From DATLSM01 sp963722965 (GTDB taxonomy: Bacteria > Actinomycetota > Thermoleophilia > Solirubrobacterales > 70-9), in NCBI GenBank assembly GCA_963722965.1, contig CAVROX010000007.1, forward strand, positions 186,001 through 250,000: a stretch of 64,000 nucleotides of DNA, given 5' to 3'. The translations under genes were made by a program, and so were the position numbers. The number at the start of each line of letters is the position of its first letter. The stretch's first letter is position 1. The notes below the pieces were generated by a model. That model was not told the origin of the DNA, did not search any database, and worked only from the letters and a program-made list of their open reading frames with translations. Positions 27,668-36,936 of the stretch are shown in pieces.

Positions 27668-30427
27668 GTGAGCCCGCATATCGGCCGCGTCGACGACACG
27701 CTGAGACGCGCTGTGCGCCTCTCGCTCTGCCTCGTTGCAGGGTTGCTGATTGCGGCTACGCAAGCTGCCTTCGCTCAGGCGAGCGAGGGGATCGAATCTT
27801 TCTCCACGACCACCTCGACCACACAAGCCGGCGGGCACCCGGACCTTTCAACGTCATTCGCCCTCCAAAACCCGGGCACGCCCGAGGCGGCCCAGACGGT
27901 GACCTTCAACGCCCCCGAGGGGGTCTTCGGCAATCCCTACGCGATCACACACTGCACATCCTCCGACTTTGCCTTGGACCAATGCCCATCCAACTCTCAA
28001 GCGGGCCTCATCACAATCCGTGCTAATTACGAAGGCGATCCAAGCCATCTATTCGGCACGGCGCCGATATTCGACCTTGAACCTTCGGGCAACCAAACGG
28101 CGCTTTTCGCCTTCATCGTTCCCGGCTTGAACATCCCGATTGAGATCCCGGTGGCCGTGCGTACCGGGAGTGATTACGGGCTTCGCTTCACGGTCTCCAA
28201 CGTCACTGAGAAGATCCCGCTGGCCGGCGCCAACCTGACCTTCTGGGGATTCCCGGCGGATGAAAGCCACGATTCCGAACGTTTCCCCAAGGGCGCCCCG
28301 GGAGATCCCTCCAACTGCGTCGGGCTTGCCGGTACCGGTTGCCTGGGAAAGCCCGTTTTGGCAAGCATTCCGGTGCATCCCCTCACCGACAATCCGACGA
28401 CCTGCCCGGGCCAGCCTCTGGTTACCACGCTTGAAGTCCAGACCTATCAGGACCCGGATCATCCTTCGCGAGCGGAAGCCAATTATCCGGCGACAAGCGG
28501 CTGCGCTCTTGAGGTCTTCACCCCGGTTCTCTACGCAAATCCGACGACAGGCGAAACCGACGCGCCCTCGGGTCTGAACATCGAGTTGAGCGCTCCACAG
28601 TTCCTTGGATTCGCTGCCGCACCATCCGAGCTCAAAAGCGCGATCGTCACCCTTCCGGAAGGCTTCACGATCAATCCTGATGCGGCGGACGGTCAAACCG
28701 CCTGCTCCGATACGCAGGCGAATTTCGGCTCCGAGGGGCCTGCTGACTGCCCTGATCACTCGAAGATCGGAACCTTCACGATCGGAACCCAGGCTCTCAA
28801 TGGGACCCTCGAAGGTGCTGTCTATATCGGGGAACCGCAACCAAACAACCAGTACCGCCTCTTCCTTACCGCCTCGGGCTTTGGGATGAACGTGAAGCTG
28901 GTGGGCTCGTTCAAACCCAACGCTGTCACGGGTCAGCTCACCGCCTACTTCGAAGACCTGCCCCAAGCGCCGTTCGAAACCTTCGTCCTCCATCTGTTCT
29001 CCTCAGACCGCGGCCTGATGGCGACACCAACGAGCTGCAAGATCTACACGACCCAGGCCGAGTTCTACCCTTGGAACACGACGCTCGCTGAACAGGAATC
29101 GAGCCAGATCTTCGGCCTCACGTCGGGCCCCCATGGCTCCCAGTGCCCGGGCCAAGTCCGCCCGTTCCACCCGACCCTCGAAGCCGGCACCACCAACCCG
29201 GCCGCCGGCACCTTCAGCTCCTTCACCCTGAAGCTGAACCGTGAAGATGGCGATCAGTACCTGGGCAAGTTGAACTTCGCCATGCCCCCAGGCTTGACCG
29301 CCAACCTGCACGGAATCACCTACTGCCCGGAGGGGGACATCACAGCGGCTGCCAACACCGCCGGCAAAGTCGAGCAGGCGCAGCCGAGCTGTCCGGCCTC
29401 GAGCGAAATCGGCACCTCCAACGTCGCCGCAGGCCCCGGCCCCCACCCCTTCCACGTGGTGGGGAAGATCTACCTCGCCGGCCCCTTTCAGGGCGCCCCG
29501 CTAAGCCTGGTTGCGATCACCCCCGCGCTGGCCGGTCCCTACGACTACGGCACGGTCGTGGTGCGCGTCGGCCTCCACATCGATCCCACCGACGCGCACG
29601 TTATCGCCGACTCCGAAACCGTCCCCGAGGTCATCGGCGGGATTCCGATCCGGATGCGGGAAATCCGCGTCAACATCGACAAGCCCTACTTCATGATCAA
29701 CCCGACCAACTGCTCGGAGTTCCACACCGTCTCCGAAGGGGTCGGCGACCAGGGCACGGCGGTCGCCTTCAGCTCGCCCTTCATCGCAGTCAACTGCGAA
29801 ACATTGCCCTTCTCCCCCAAGATGACGATCACCCAGCTCGGCGGCCACCGCTTCACCGCCCGCGGCAAGGACCCCTCCCTGCGGTTTGACCTCAACACCA
29901 CCGCCGGGGACGCCAACCTCTCCTCGGCCACGGTCACCCTGCCGAAATCCTTCGAGATCGACCAGCGCCATCTCGGCAACCTCTGCTCCAAGGCAGAGCT
30001 CGAAAAAGAACACTGCGCCGGGCGCCAGCCGATTGGCTACGTCTCTGATGAAACTCCGCTGCTCGAAAAGCCGCTCGAAGGCCCCGCCTACGCGGTCTCG
30101 GGCTTTGCGACAGGCACCAACGTCCTGCCCCACATCGTCTTCATCCTCGGCGGTCAGGTGACGGTGATGCCCGAGGGCGAATCGACGACGATCTCCGGCG
30201 GGCGCCTGAAAACGGTTGTCCCGGTGATCCCCGACGTCCCGATCGGCCACTTCCGCCTCACCCTGCTCGGCGGCGCCCACGGCTACATCTCAAACACCGA
30301 AAGCCTCTGCGCCGCAAAGCCGGTGATCGCCGTGACGCTGAACGGCCAAAACGGAAAGTCCGTCTCCCAGCAGGTGAAGACCAAGACCGCCTGCAAGGCC
30401 AAGAAGTCAAAGCCTACGCCGCCGTGA
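27668..30427 (+). CDS. Large secreted repeat protein, unknown family A (second copy)
   Basis: I choose the GTG at 27668 because AGGAGG lies 7 bases upstream (27655-27660); an ATG at 27641 is in frame but has poorer context. The 919-residue product has a signal peptide (VRLSLCLVAGLLIAATQAAF) and the same order of modules as the 21388 protein: TSTTQAGGHPDLSTSFALQN, EGVFGNPYAITHCTSSDFAL, LPEGFTINPDAADGQTACSD, IYLAGPFQGAPLSLVAITPA, and ETPLLEKPLEGPAYAVSGFA. The end is SLCAAKPVIAVTLNGQNGKS with CKAKKSKPTPP. The spacing from the previous gene (39 bases, own Shine-Dalgarno) suggests independent re-initiation within one transcript. Function unknown; extracellular. Confidence 0.85.
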   Translation: MSPHIGRVDDTLRRAVRLSLCLVAGLLIAATQAAFAQASEGIESFSTTTSTTQAGGHPDLSTSFALQNPGTPEAAQTVTFNAPEGVFGNPYAITHCTSSDFALDQCPSNSQAGLITIRANYEGDPSHLFGTAPIFDLEPSGNQTALFAFIVPGLNIPIEIPVAVRTGSDYGLRFTVSNVTEKIPLAGANLTFWGFPADESHDSERFPKGAPGDPSNCVGLAGTGCLGKPVLASIPVHPLTDNPTTCPGQPLVTTLEVQTYQDPDHPSRAEANYPATSGCALEVFTPVLYANPTTGETDAPSGLNIELSAPQFLGFAAAPSELKSAIVTLPEGFTINPDAADGQTACSDTQANFGSEGPADCPDHSKIGTFTIGTQALNGTLEGAVYIGEPQPNNQYRLFLTASGFGMNVKLVGSFKPNAVTGQLTAYFEDLPQAPFETFVLHLFSSDRGLMATPTSCKIYTTQAEFYPWNTTLAEQESSQIFGLTSGPHGSQCPGQVRPFHPTLEAGTTNPAAGTFSSFTLKLNREDGDQYLGKLNFAMPPGLTANLHGITYCPEGDITAAANTAGKVEQAQPSCPASSEIGTSNVAAGPGPHPFHVVGKIYLAGPFQGAPLSLVAITPALAGPYDYGTVVVRVGLHIDPTDAHVIADSETVPEVIGGIPIRMREIRVNIDKPYFMINPTNCSEFHTVSEGVGDQGTAVAFSSPFIAVNCETLPFSPKMTITQLGGHRFTARGKDPSLRFDLNTTAGDANLSSATVTLPKSFEIDQRHLGNLCSKAELEKEHCAGRQPIGYVSDETPLLEKPLEGPAYAVSGFATGTNVLPHIVFILGGQVTVMPEGESTTISGGRLKTVVPVIPDVPIGHFRLTLLGGAHGYISNTESLCAAKPVIAVTLNGQNGKSVSQQVKTKTACKAKKSKPTPP

Positions 30428-30968
30428 AGATCCAGGTCCCCCGCAACTCGGTCGGCCCCCGCCAGCTGCAGGCAAAGGCGGTGACGGGCGGCAAGATCGC
30501 CGAAGGCGCGGTGACCAGCTCCAAAATCGCCGAAGCGACGATCACCGGCCAAAACATCGACATGGGAGCCCTCGGCACCGTCCCGCAGGCCGCCAACGCG
30601 ACCGCCGCCCAAAACGCCAACACCGTCGATGAACACGCAGCCTCCTGCCCGCAGGGCAGCACCCTGATCCGCGGCCTTTGCTTTGACGCGGGCCAAACGC
30701 GGCCGTCAACTCGGTCAAGGAAGCAGCCGATGCCTGCGCCGCCAAAGGCGGCTGGCTGCCCTCCCCGCTGGAGCTCTACTCGGTCCGCGGCGTCCTTGAC
30801 CTGGGCAAAGGCGTCGGCTCTGAACACCAGTTCACCGATGAGTTCTACGGCAACACCAACGGCACCAACTACAAGACCGTGGTCGTCGACGGGACCGGCG
30901 CGATCTCAGAGTCTGAAATCAGCGGCGCCCCCTCCCAATACACCTGCGTCTATCCGCTGGTGCGGTAG
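30424..30968 (+). pseudogene. Stalk-repeat protein with lectin-like C-terminus, frameshifted
   Basis: A GTG start at 30424 overlaps the previous stop (GTGA). The N-terminal part, NSVGPRQLQAKAVTGGKIAE and GAVTSSKIAEATITGQNIDM, is the short repetitive stalk seen in many Thermoleophilia surface proteins. It is followed by CPQGSTLIRGLCFD. One frame change near 30690-30700 then gives NAAVNSVKEAADACAAKGGW, LPSPLELYSVRGVLDLGKGV and TDEFYGNTNGTNYKTVVVDG, ending CVYPLVR at 30968. This tail resembles DUF1566/lectin-like modules. No signal peptide is seen. A degenerate relative lies at 53813-54060. Confidence 0.75.
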
Positions 30969-31066
30969 GCAGGCGCGGCGAGAGATTCGGAGTGGCGGCC
31001 CTTGCCGCCACTCTTTCCAGCGCGAGGAGCTTCTCGATGGCAAGGCGAATCAGCTGCATCGTCTCC

Positions 31067-31300
31067 GATGAAAAACGATCCGCACCGTCGCGTCACCGGG
31101 GTCGGCGGGCTGCGTGGCTGGACCGAGTGGGAGCAGCAAATCATCGGCCAGATCGAAGACCCGGCCAACCACTACGTCGACGTCGACCATTAGCGCACAG
31201 CCTTGATCGTTGCCGAGCACGAGGGGCTGCGTACCTTCGCACCGAACCCGACAAGACCACCAAGAACCACCTCCTCGCCCTACCTCGGTGTGCCGTGCCC
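31067..31300 (+). pseudogene. DUF3892-like protein, decayed
   Basis: From an ATG at 31067 the reading MKNDPHRRVTGVGGLRGWTE plus WEQQIIGQIEDPANHYVDVD resembles DUF3892 proteins, which share 'IT.VGG....W....I..IE...N.Y.V'. A TAG at 31191 ends it, but the conserved C-terminal piece AYLRTEPDKTTKNHLLALPR C can be read just downstream in another frame (about 31230-31285), matching the usual 'YLRT..D.T..NNL..LP.C' end. One nonsense and one frame change are required. The function of the family is unknown. Confidence 0.5.
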
Positions 31301-31368
31301 GAAAACCGGTGTCCGGCACGAATCCGAGCCGGTCGAGGCGGGTTGACGGGATCTTTCGCTGCGCCGGG

Positions 31369-32272
31369 TCAGACCTCTGCCAGGAGATCCTCGACTTCGG
31401 CCGGTTCGGCGGACGCCTCGATCTCCGCCAGCGTGCGCTCACGCGACTTGGAGATTCGGTCGTAGCGCTTGCGGAACTGGCTCGCGGCGAACTCGTTGAA
31501 CTCATCGACGCGGAGGCCGAACGGGGTGACACCGTCGGGATAATCTTCGTACCCGGCACGGATGATCGCCTCGGTCAACGGCTGAAGCTCAGCCATCCGT
31601 TCCTCGATCACCTCCCAAACCGAGTCGTCCTCGGCGACCAACCGGCTCAGCAGGTAGACGCCGTAGGCGATGTGGCGCGACTCGTCTCGCTTGATGTTGA
31701 CGAGGCCCGCGCAGAGACCGGGCATCAGCTCGTTTACAGCCAGCGATCGGTGATAGCTGGCGTAACCGGTCTCTGCAAGAACGCCCTCGATGATCATGTT
31801 GTAGGTCACGGAGGCTCGCGCCATCGTCGCCGGCGACTGGTCCTCGAGCAGCGCGTTCATCGCGCTCGGTAGCTCGACGTCGAAGAGCTGAACCGACGGC
31901 TCGCGCGCCGCCGGCAGCTTGGCGCCGTCGGTTACCTCGCGAATCCAACGACTGAAGAAGTCCATGTGCTTGGCCTCCTCGAAGAGGAACGTCGTGAGGA
32001 ACATCTCCTCCTCGAGCCGACCCTGGCGAGCGATGACAAGGACAAGCGGTAGCAGATCCAGCGTAACCGCTTCCTCGCCCCCGAGGAATGCGGCGGTCAG
32101 CCGCAGGAGCGCAACGCGCCGCTCCTCGTTCATCGCCTCCCAATCCTCGCGGTCTTGGGAGAAGTCGAACTCCGAGGGATTCCAGACACCGAGCCGCTTG
32201 GCCTTCTCGAGCCTTGCCCGCCGGCAGGAACTCCTCAGACGAGGATGCGCGGTCCGCCCACCTGGCGGACAC
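31369..32272 (-). pseudogene. R2-like ligand-binding oxidase (R2lox), one frameshift near the N-terminus
   Basis: The main open part has the ferritin-like dimetal site of R2lox proteins: LGGEEAVTLD, FLFEEAKHMDFFSRW, ASVTYNMIIEGVLAETGYAS and IKRDESRHIAYGVYLLSRL give the two Glu, Glu-x-x-His, Glu and Glu-x-x-His ligands. The conserved N-terminal segment KRLGVWNPSEFDFSQDREDW lies directly upstream of residue 1 of that open part. The start GTG at 32272 (SARWADRASSSEEFLPAGKA) is in a different frame, so one base is lost or gained near 32211. R2lox binds a Mn/Fe centre and a fatty-acid-like ligand and forms a Tyr-Val crosslink; its physiological role is unknown. It lies downstream of an ABC exporter gene, 311 bases away. 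Confidence 0.85.
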
Positions 32273-32583
32273 CAGCTGTCATGGCATTGAGAGGGGGGAA
32301 TAGCTCGATGGGACCGACGAGCGACTCGTGCGTTCGCCCGGTGAAAGCAGAAGTCTGCGCCAGGCTGCGCCTCGCGCTCGGACCTCGTCCAACCCGGCAG
32401 CGTGATGTGTCTCTGGCGGGACGCCCACTCGGGTGGGAATGCGATCGTGTCATCCCGCGATATCTGTTGCGCTTGCCAGGCTCTGTTCTCGCGTGATTGT
32501 GCTTCATAGAGTCTCCCGCTTTGGAGGGGAACACTCGAGCGCCTCTATTCGTGCGAACCGGCCCGGCGAGGCGTCCAGCCTCC
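32273..32583. other. Intergenic, no gene seen
   Basis: This stretch separates the R2lox gene from the end of the ABC fusion gene on the same strand. It probably holds the R2lox promoter. I see no conserved motif or hairpin strong enough to name. Confidence 0.4.
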
Positions 32584-34413
32584 TCAGAGCTTGCGGTATT
32601 GGCGCACGGCGAGCGGGATCACGATCACCAGCAGGGCGGCGATCCAGGCCAGCGACTGCCACAGCCAGTGGCCAACTTCGCCGCCCTGCGTCAGTGCGCG
32701 CATGGCGCTGATCGTGACGCTCACGGGCTGCACGTTGGCAAAGCTTTGAAGCCAGCTGGGCATCGTCGCGACGGGGACGAAAGCCGAACTGGCGAAGATC
32801 AGTGGGAAGATCGGCAGAAACCCGGCAAGCTGCGCTGTCTCGGGATCCTTGACGAGCATGCCGACGAGAGCGAACAGCCAGATGAAGGCGAAGCCGAACG
32901 CTAGCGCCAGCACCAGCGCGCCGAGTGCCCCCGCGGCACCGTTGTGAAAGCCAAATCCGATGAGCAGGCTGACGATGAGGACAAGTGCGACGACGCTCAA
33001 ACTTCTCACCATGTCCGCAAGCGCACGGCCAGCCAGCACCGCCGAGCGAGCCATCGGCAGCGAACGGAAGCGGTCGATCATCCCGCCGGCGAGGTCGGTC
33101 GACATTGCGACGGCCGTCGTCGCGCCGAAGAGCGTCGCCTGCAGCAGGATGGCGGGTACGAGGTAGTCGATGTAGCTCCCACCGGGAGTGTGGATCGCTC
33201 CACCGAAGACGTAATAGAAGAGCAGCACGAACATCACCGGCTGGATCGAGGAGACCGCCAGCAAGCGCGGTGTTCGCGCGATCCGCTTGAGGTTGCGCCT
33301 GGTTAGGACGGCGATGTCACCCAGCGCCGCGAATCTCCGTGAAGGTGCTACCACGAACATCGGCTCACTTGGCCTCACGGGCTGCTTCCGCCCGGCCTCA
33401 GCAGAGGCGGGAGAGGGCGGCGGTGAGACGGAATCGTGCGGCGCGGCACTCGCGGCTTCCTGGGTTGAGGAATCTTCGGTGAGCGAGAGGAAGACGTCGT
33501 CCAGCGATGGCCGGCGGATGCCGATGTCCTCGAGTGCCACCCCGGCGTCGCCGAGCCGGTCGAGCGCGGCGCGGAGCGTTGCCGGACCCTCCTCTGCGGG
33601 CAGCGTCACGCGCTGGCGCTCGCGATCGATCACCGACGCACCGTCTCCAAGCGCGGTGAGGACTGATACGGCCTGGTCGAAGTCCTGGGCTCGGGCGACA
33701 TGCATTTCCACCACGTCGCCGCCAAGCCCTCGCTTCAGCTGATCGGCGGTTCCCTCGGCGACCACTTTCCCGCGGTCGATCACCACTATCCGGTGCGCGA
33801 GGCGGTCGGCCTCATCCAGATACTGCGTCGTCAAGAGCACCGTCGTCCCGTCGGCGACGAGTCCCTCGATCAGCTCCCACACCTCGATCCGCGTGCGCGG
33901 ATCGAGCCCGGTCGTCGGCTCGTCGAGTATCAACACCGGCGGTCGGGCGATCAGGCCCGCCGCCAGGTCCAGTCGCCGGCGCATTCCGCCCGAGTACGTT
34001 TTCGCCAGCCGATCGGCAGAGTCGGCCAGTCCGAACTGCTCGAGCGCCTGGGCGGCGCGGCGGCGTGCCTCGCCGCGACCGAGTTGATACAGCTCGGCGA
34101 CCATCTGCAGGTTCTCGCGTCCGGTGAGCAGGTCGTCGATCGCCGCGAACTGACCCGAGAGGCCGATCATCGAGCGCACCTTGGCCGCATCGCGCACGAC
34201 ATCGAGACCTCCTACCCATGCCGAGCCGGTGTCGGCCGCCAGCAGCGTTGTCAGGATCCGAACCAGGGTCGTCTTGCCCGCGCCGTTTGGACCCAGCAGT
34301 GCGAGCACCCGTCCGGTCTCTGCGGTGAGGTCGACGCCGGCGAGCGCCTGCGTCTCGCCGAATGCCTTACGCACGTCGTGCGCTTCGATCGCCTCGGGGG
34401 CAGTCCCGCTCAT
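32584..34413 (-). CDS. ABC-2 type exporter, ATPase-permease fusion (DrrA-DrrB like)
   Basis: This 609-residue protein combines an N-terminal ATPase with a C-terminal ABC-2 permease. The ATPase has Walker A LLGPNGAGKTT (about 37-47), signature YSGGMRRRLDLAAG, Walker B LILDEPTTGLD and H-loop-region LLTTQYLDEADRLA, followed by a DrrA-type C-terminal domain. After a Pro/Ala-rich linker (about 325-360) come six hydrophobic stretches, including LLAVSSIQPVMFVLLFYYVF and LSVVALVLIVSLLIGFGF, with the FRSLPMARSAVLAGR loop of DrrB permeases. DrrAB systems export hydrophobic drugs or lipids; in most species the two parts are separate genes. The MarR gene lies just upstream on the same strand (77-base gap), suggesting one operon. 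Confidence 0.92.
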   Translation of the reverse strand: MSGTAPEAIEAHDVRKAFGETQALAGVDLTAETGRVLALLGPNGAGKTTLVRILTTLLAADTGSAWVGGLDVVRDAAKVRSMIGLSGQFAAIDDLLTGRENLQMVAELYQLGRGEARRRAAQALEQFGLADSADRLAKTYSGGMRRRLDLAAGLIARPPVLILDEPTTGLDPRTRIEVWELIEGLVADGTTVLLTTQYLDEADRLAHRIVVIDRGKVVAEGTADQLKRGLGGDVVEMHVARAQDFDQAVSVLTALGDGASVIDRERQRVTLPAEEGPATLRAALDRLGDAGVALEDIGIRRPSLDDVFLSLTEDSSTQEAASAAPHDSVSPPPSPASAEAGRKQPVRPSEPMFVVAPSRRFAALGDIAVLTRRNLKRIARTPRLLAVSSIQPVMFVLLFYYVFGGAIHTPGGSYIDYLVPAILLQATLFGATTAVAMSTDLAGGMIDRFRSLPMARSAVLAGRALADMVRSLSVVALVLIVSLLIGFGFHNGAAGALGALVLALAFGFAFIWLFALVGMLVKDPETAQLAGFLPIFPLIFASSAFVPVATMPSWLQSFANVQPVSVTISAMRALTQGGEVGHWLWQSLAWIAALLVIVIPLAVRQYRKL

Positions 34414-34490
34414 GGACCCGGTGTCGAGCGGGCGCCAGTCCGTCGAATGGGCGCGATGGCTTCCAAGGGCCTGTGGTCTGGCCGCATCGT

Positions 34491-35012
34491 TCAGCCCCTT
34501 GCCTCTCTGCTGGACTGCTCGGCGTCGATCGCTGCCGTGCGGGTGGCTTCCTCGTGGAGGATGCGCCAGCCCTCCATGAATTGGGCGCGGGCCCGCGAGG
34601 GGAGACGCTCGAGGGTACCTCGGAGAGGGGCGAGGGCCTGCTCGGCCCAGCTGCCGATGACGTTGCGGTGCTCGTCAGCAAGACACACGATGGTGCGCCT
34701 ACGGTCGGCGTCGTCCTCGGCTCGCTCGAGCAGGCCCGCACGGCTCAGCTGACCGACGATCGCGCTCGTAGTCGATAGGCCCAGACCCAGCCGCCGAGCC
34801 AGCTCGCTCACACTCAGAGGTCCGGCAGCCGCGACCGCGATCAGCGCCGGCATGTGACGCGGTCCGAGCGAATCCCGCACGGCGGCGTCGCGCAGCTCCT
34901 GCGGCGGCGGGCTCGAGTGCTTAAGGCCGCGGAACGTCTCCCAGAGCAGGGAGGAGAGCTCGTCGAGATTTTCCTCGATCGCCGGGCCTGAGTCTGTGTC
35001 TGTGGGGGACAT
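34491..35012 (-). CDS. MarR-family transcriptional regulator
   Basis: This 173-residue protein has a winged helix-turn-helix of the MarR type: LSVSELARRLGLGLSTTSAI (recognition region) and LLERAEDDADRRRTIVCLAD (wing with the conserved D-x-R-R). It lies upstream of, and probably in one operon with, the DrrAB-like fusion, and divergently from a second ABC-2 system. This arrangement is typical of ligand-responsive repressors of efflux genes. An AT-rich palindrome in the divergent gap is a candidate operator. Confidence 0.9.
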   Translation of the reverse strand: MSPTDTDSGPAIEENLDELSSLLWETFRGLKHSSPPPQELRDAAVRDSLGPRHMPALIAVAAAGPLSVSELARRLGLGLSTTSAIVGQLSRAGLLERAEDDADRRRTIVCLADEHRNVIGSWAEQALAPLRGTLERLPSRARAQFMEGWRILHEEATRTAAIDAEQSSREARG

Positions 35013-35043
35013 GGAACAGTTGGTTGTGTGCTTTTAGCCTAAA

Positions 35044-35064
35044 AGTATTTAGATTGCAAATAGT
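35044..35064. promoter_or_regulatory. Candidate MarR operator in the divergent intergenic region
   Basis: TATTT at 35046-35050 and AAATA at 35058-35062 form a palindrome with a 7-base spacer; flanking bases extend it imperfectly (AGTATTT / AAATAGT). It is in a distinctly AT-rich island between the MarR gene and the divergent ABC operon, as usual for MarR operators. Binding is inferred. Confidence 0.45.
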
Positions 35065-35186
35065 TTTCAATTAAGCCCATCGCAAAGAGCGGAGCTGGCC
35101 GATAATCCCGACGAGCGTCGTCAGAGGAGTTTTAGGTTGCGCTGCTTTCCTTTTGCCGTTCTTGCAACCTCCAAGGGGCAAATCCG

Positions 35187-36130
35187 ATGATCGAGGTGGC
35201 AGCGGTAACCAAGCGCTACGGCGAGAAGGTCGCCGTGCGCGACCTCACGTTCAAGGTACGACCGGGGATCGTCACCGGCTTCCTCGGGCCCAACGGGTCA
35301 GGCAAGTCGACGACGATGCGACTGATCCTGGGGCTCGACGCCCCCGACTCGGGGCACACGCTGGTCAACGGCAAGCCCTATCGCGACCACGCCGCTCCCC
35401 TGCACGAGGTCGGGGCATTGCTCGAGGCTCGCTCGGTCCACACCGGGCGCTCCGCCTACAACCACCTGCTCGCGCTCGCCCAGACGCACGGGATCGGTCG
35501 CGACCGGGTCAGTGAGCTGATCGAGATGGTCGGACTTCAGGAGGTCGCGGGCAAGCGTGCCGGCGGCTTCTCGCTCGGCATGGGACAGCGCCTCGGGATC
35601 GCCTCAGCGCTGCTCGGCGATCCGCATACCGTGCTGCTCGATGAGCCGGTGAACGGCCTTGACCCGGAGGGCATCCAGTGGGTGCGCAACCTGCTGAAGA
35701 AGCTGGCGGGAGAAGGCCGCACCGTGTTCGTCTCCTCGCATCTGATGAGCGAGATGGCGCTGACCGCGGAGCACCTGATCGTGATCGGCCGCGGGCAGCT
35801 GATCGCCGATACCGGGGTGGAGGAGTTCGTGGGCGGCGCCTCCAAGCGCGCGGTCCGTGTTCGCTCACCGCGTGCTGCCAGGCTGTCGGAGCTGCTGGCC
35901 GGCGCCGGGGTGACGATCGAAGCCGTCGAGCCCTCGGTGATCGAGGTCAGTGGCCTTGGACTCAGAGCAGATCGGCACTCTCGCCACCGAGAACGGCATC
36001 GTTCTCTACGAGCTGACCCCCCAGCAGGCCTCGCTCGAGGAAGCGTTCATGGAGCTGACCGGCGACGCGGTCGAGTTCCACGCGCACAGCCCCGATGCGC
36101 CAGGCCGAGCACCAAGGCGCGCTGGCATGA
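35187..36130 (+). pseudogene. ABC transporter ATPase (ABC-2 type), two frame changes
   Basis: The start MIEVAAVTKRYGEKVAVRDL leads to Walker A FLGPNGSGKSTTM, signature SLGMGQRLGIASALLGDP and Walker B TVLLDEPVNGLDPEG, with SSHLMSEMALTAEH as the switch region. Near 35953 an extra T changes the frame; the family-typical end LDSEQIGTLATENGIVLYEL and ASLEEAFMELTGDAVEFHA follows in the new frame. A further shift near 36085-36100 would give the stop TGA at 36128, overlapping the ATG of the permease (ATGA). Without that shift the ATPase end would read straight into the permease. It probably forms the exporter with the next gene; the substrate is unknown. Confidence 0.85.
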
Positions 36131-36936
36131 GCGAAGCAACCCTCGCGACGCCGGTCGGACAGGTCACCCAGCGACGGGTAGCCCTCTCGGAGTGGACAAA
36201 GCTCCGCTCAGTCCGATCGACGCGCTGGTCCTTGCTCGTCACCTTGATTCTGATCCTCGGGATCGGCATCCTCGCCTGCGTCGTGTTCGAGTCCCGATGG
36301 CCTCACCTGAGCCCTACAGACAAACTGAAATTCCACCCCCTGCGTGTGAACCTCGCTGGCGTCAACTTCGCCCAACTCGCGATCGGGGTGCTCGGAGTTT
36401 TGGTGATCACCGCCGAGTACTCGACAGGCATGATCCGCTCGACCTTTTGCGCGGTTCCCAAGCGTCTTCCGGTGCTTTGGGGCAAGGCCATGGTCTTCGG
36501 TGCGGTTGCATTCGCGATCAGCCTCCCCGCCATCTTCGCCGTCTTTTTCGTCGGCCAAGCGATTCTCTCTGGCCAGCACATCAATATCGGGATCTCCCAT
36601 TCAGGAGTGCTGAGGTCGCTTTTCGGCGCGGCCCTGTTCCTGACCGTGATGGGCCTCTTCGGCCTTGGCCTTGGTGCGATCATTCGCAGCACGGCCGGTG
36701 CGATTTCCGCCCTGGCAGGGATCGTGTTCGTTCTGCCCCCGGTAATCGGCCTGCTCCCCGAAAGTATCGCGAACTCGGTCGAACCGTATCTGCCAAGCAA
36801 AGCGGGTGGTGCGGTTTGGACGATCAACCCCGACCCCAACACGCTGGCTCCATGGACCGGATTCGGGCTCTTTTGCGTCTACACCGCCGTTGCGCTCATC
36901 ATCGCGGCGGTCCTGATGCGTCGGCGTGACACTTAG
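36127..36936 (+). CDS. ABC-2 type permease
   Basis: This 269-residue protein has a start MSEATLATPVGQVTQRRVAL followed by SEWTKLRSVRSTRWSLLVTL, the standard opening of actinobacterial ABC-2 permeases paired with 'MIEV...KRYG' ATPases. Six hydrophobic segments are visible, at about 40-60, 95-115, 140-165, 180-205, 210-235 and 245-265. ITAEYSTGMIRSTFCAVPKR is the conserved cytoplasmic loop. Its ATG overlaps the ATPase stop. It probably forms an exporter with that ATPase under the control of the divergent MarR regulator. Confidence 0.88.
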   Translation: MSEATLATPVGQVTQRRVALSEWTKLRSVRSTRWSLLVTLILILGIGILACVVFESRWPHLSPTDKLKFHPLRVNLAGVNFAQLAIGVLGVLVITAEYSTGMIRSTFCAVPKRLPVLWGKAMVFGAVAFAISLPAIFAVFFVGQAILSGQHINIGISHSGVLRSLFGAALFLTVMGLFGLGLGAIIRSTAGAISALAGIVFVLPPVIGLLPESIANSVEPYLPSKAGGAVWTINPDPNTLAPWTGFGLFCVYTAVALIIAAVLMRRRDT

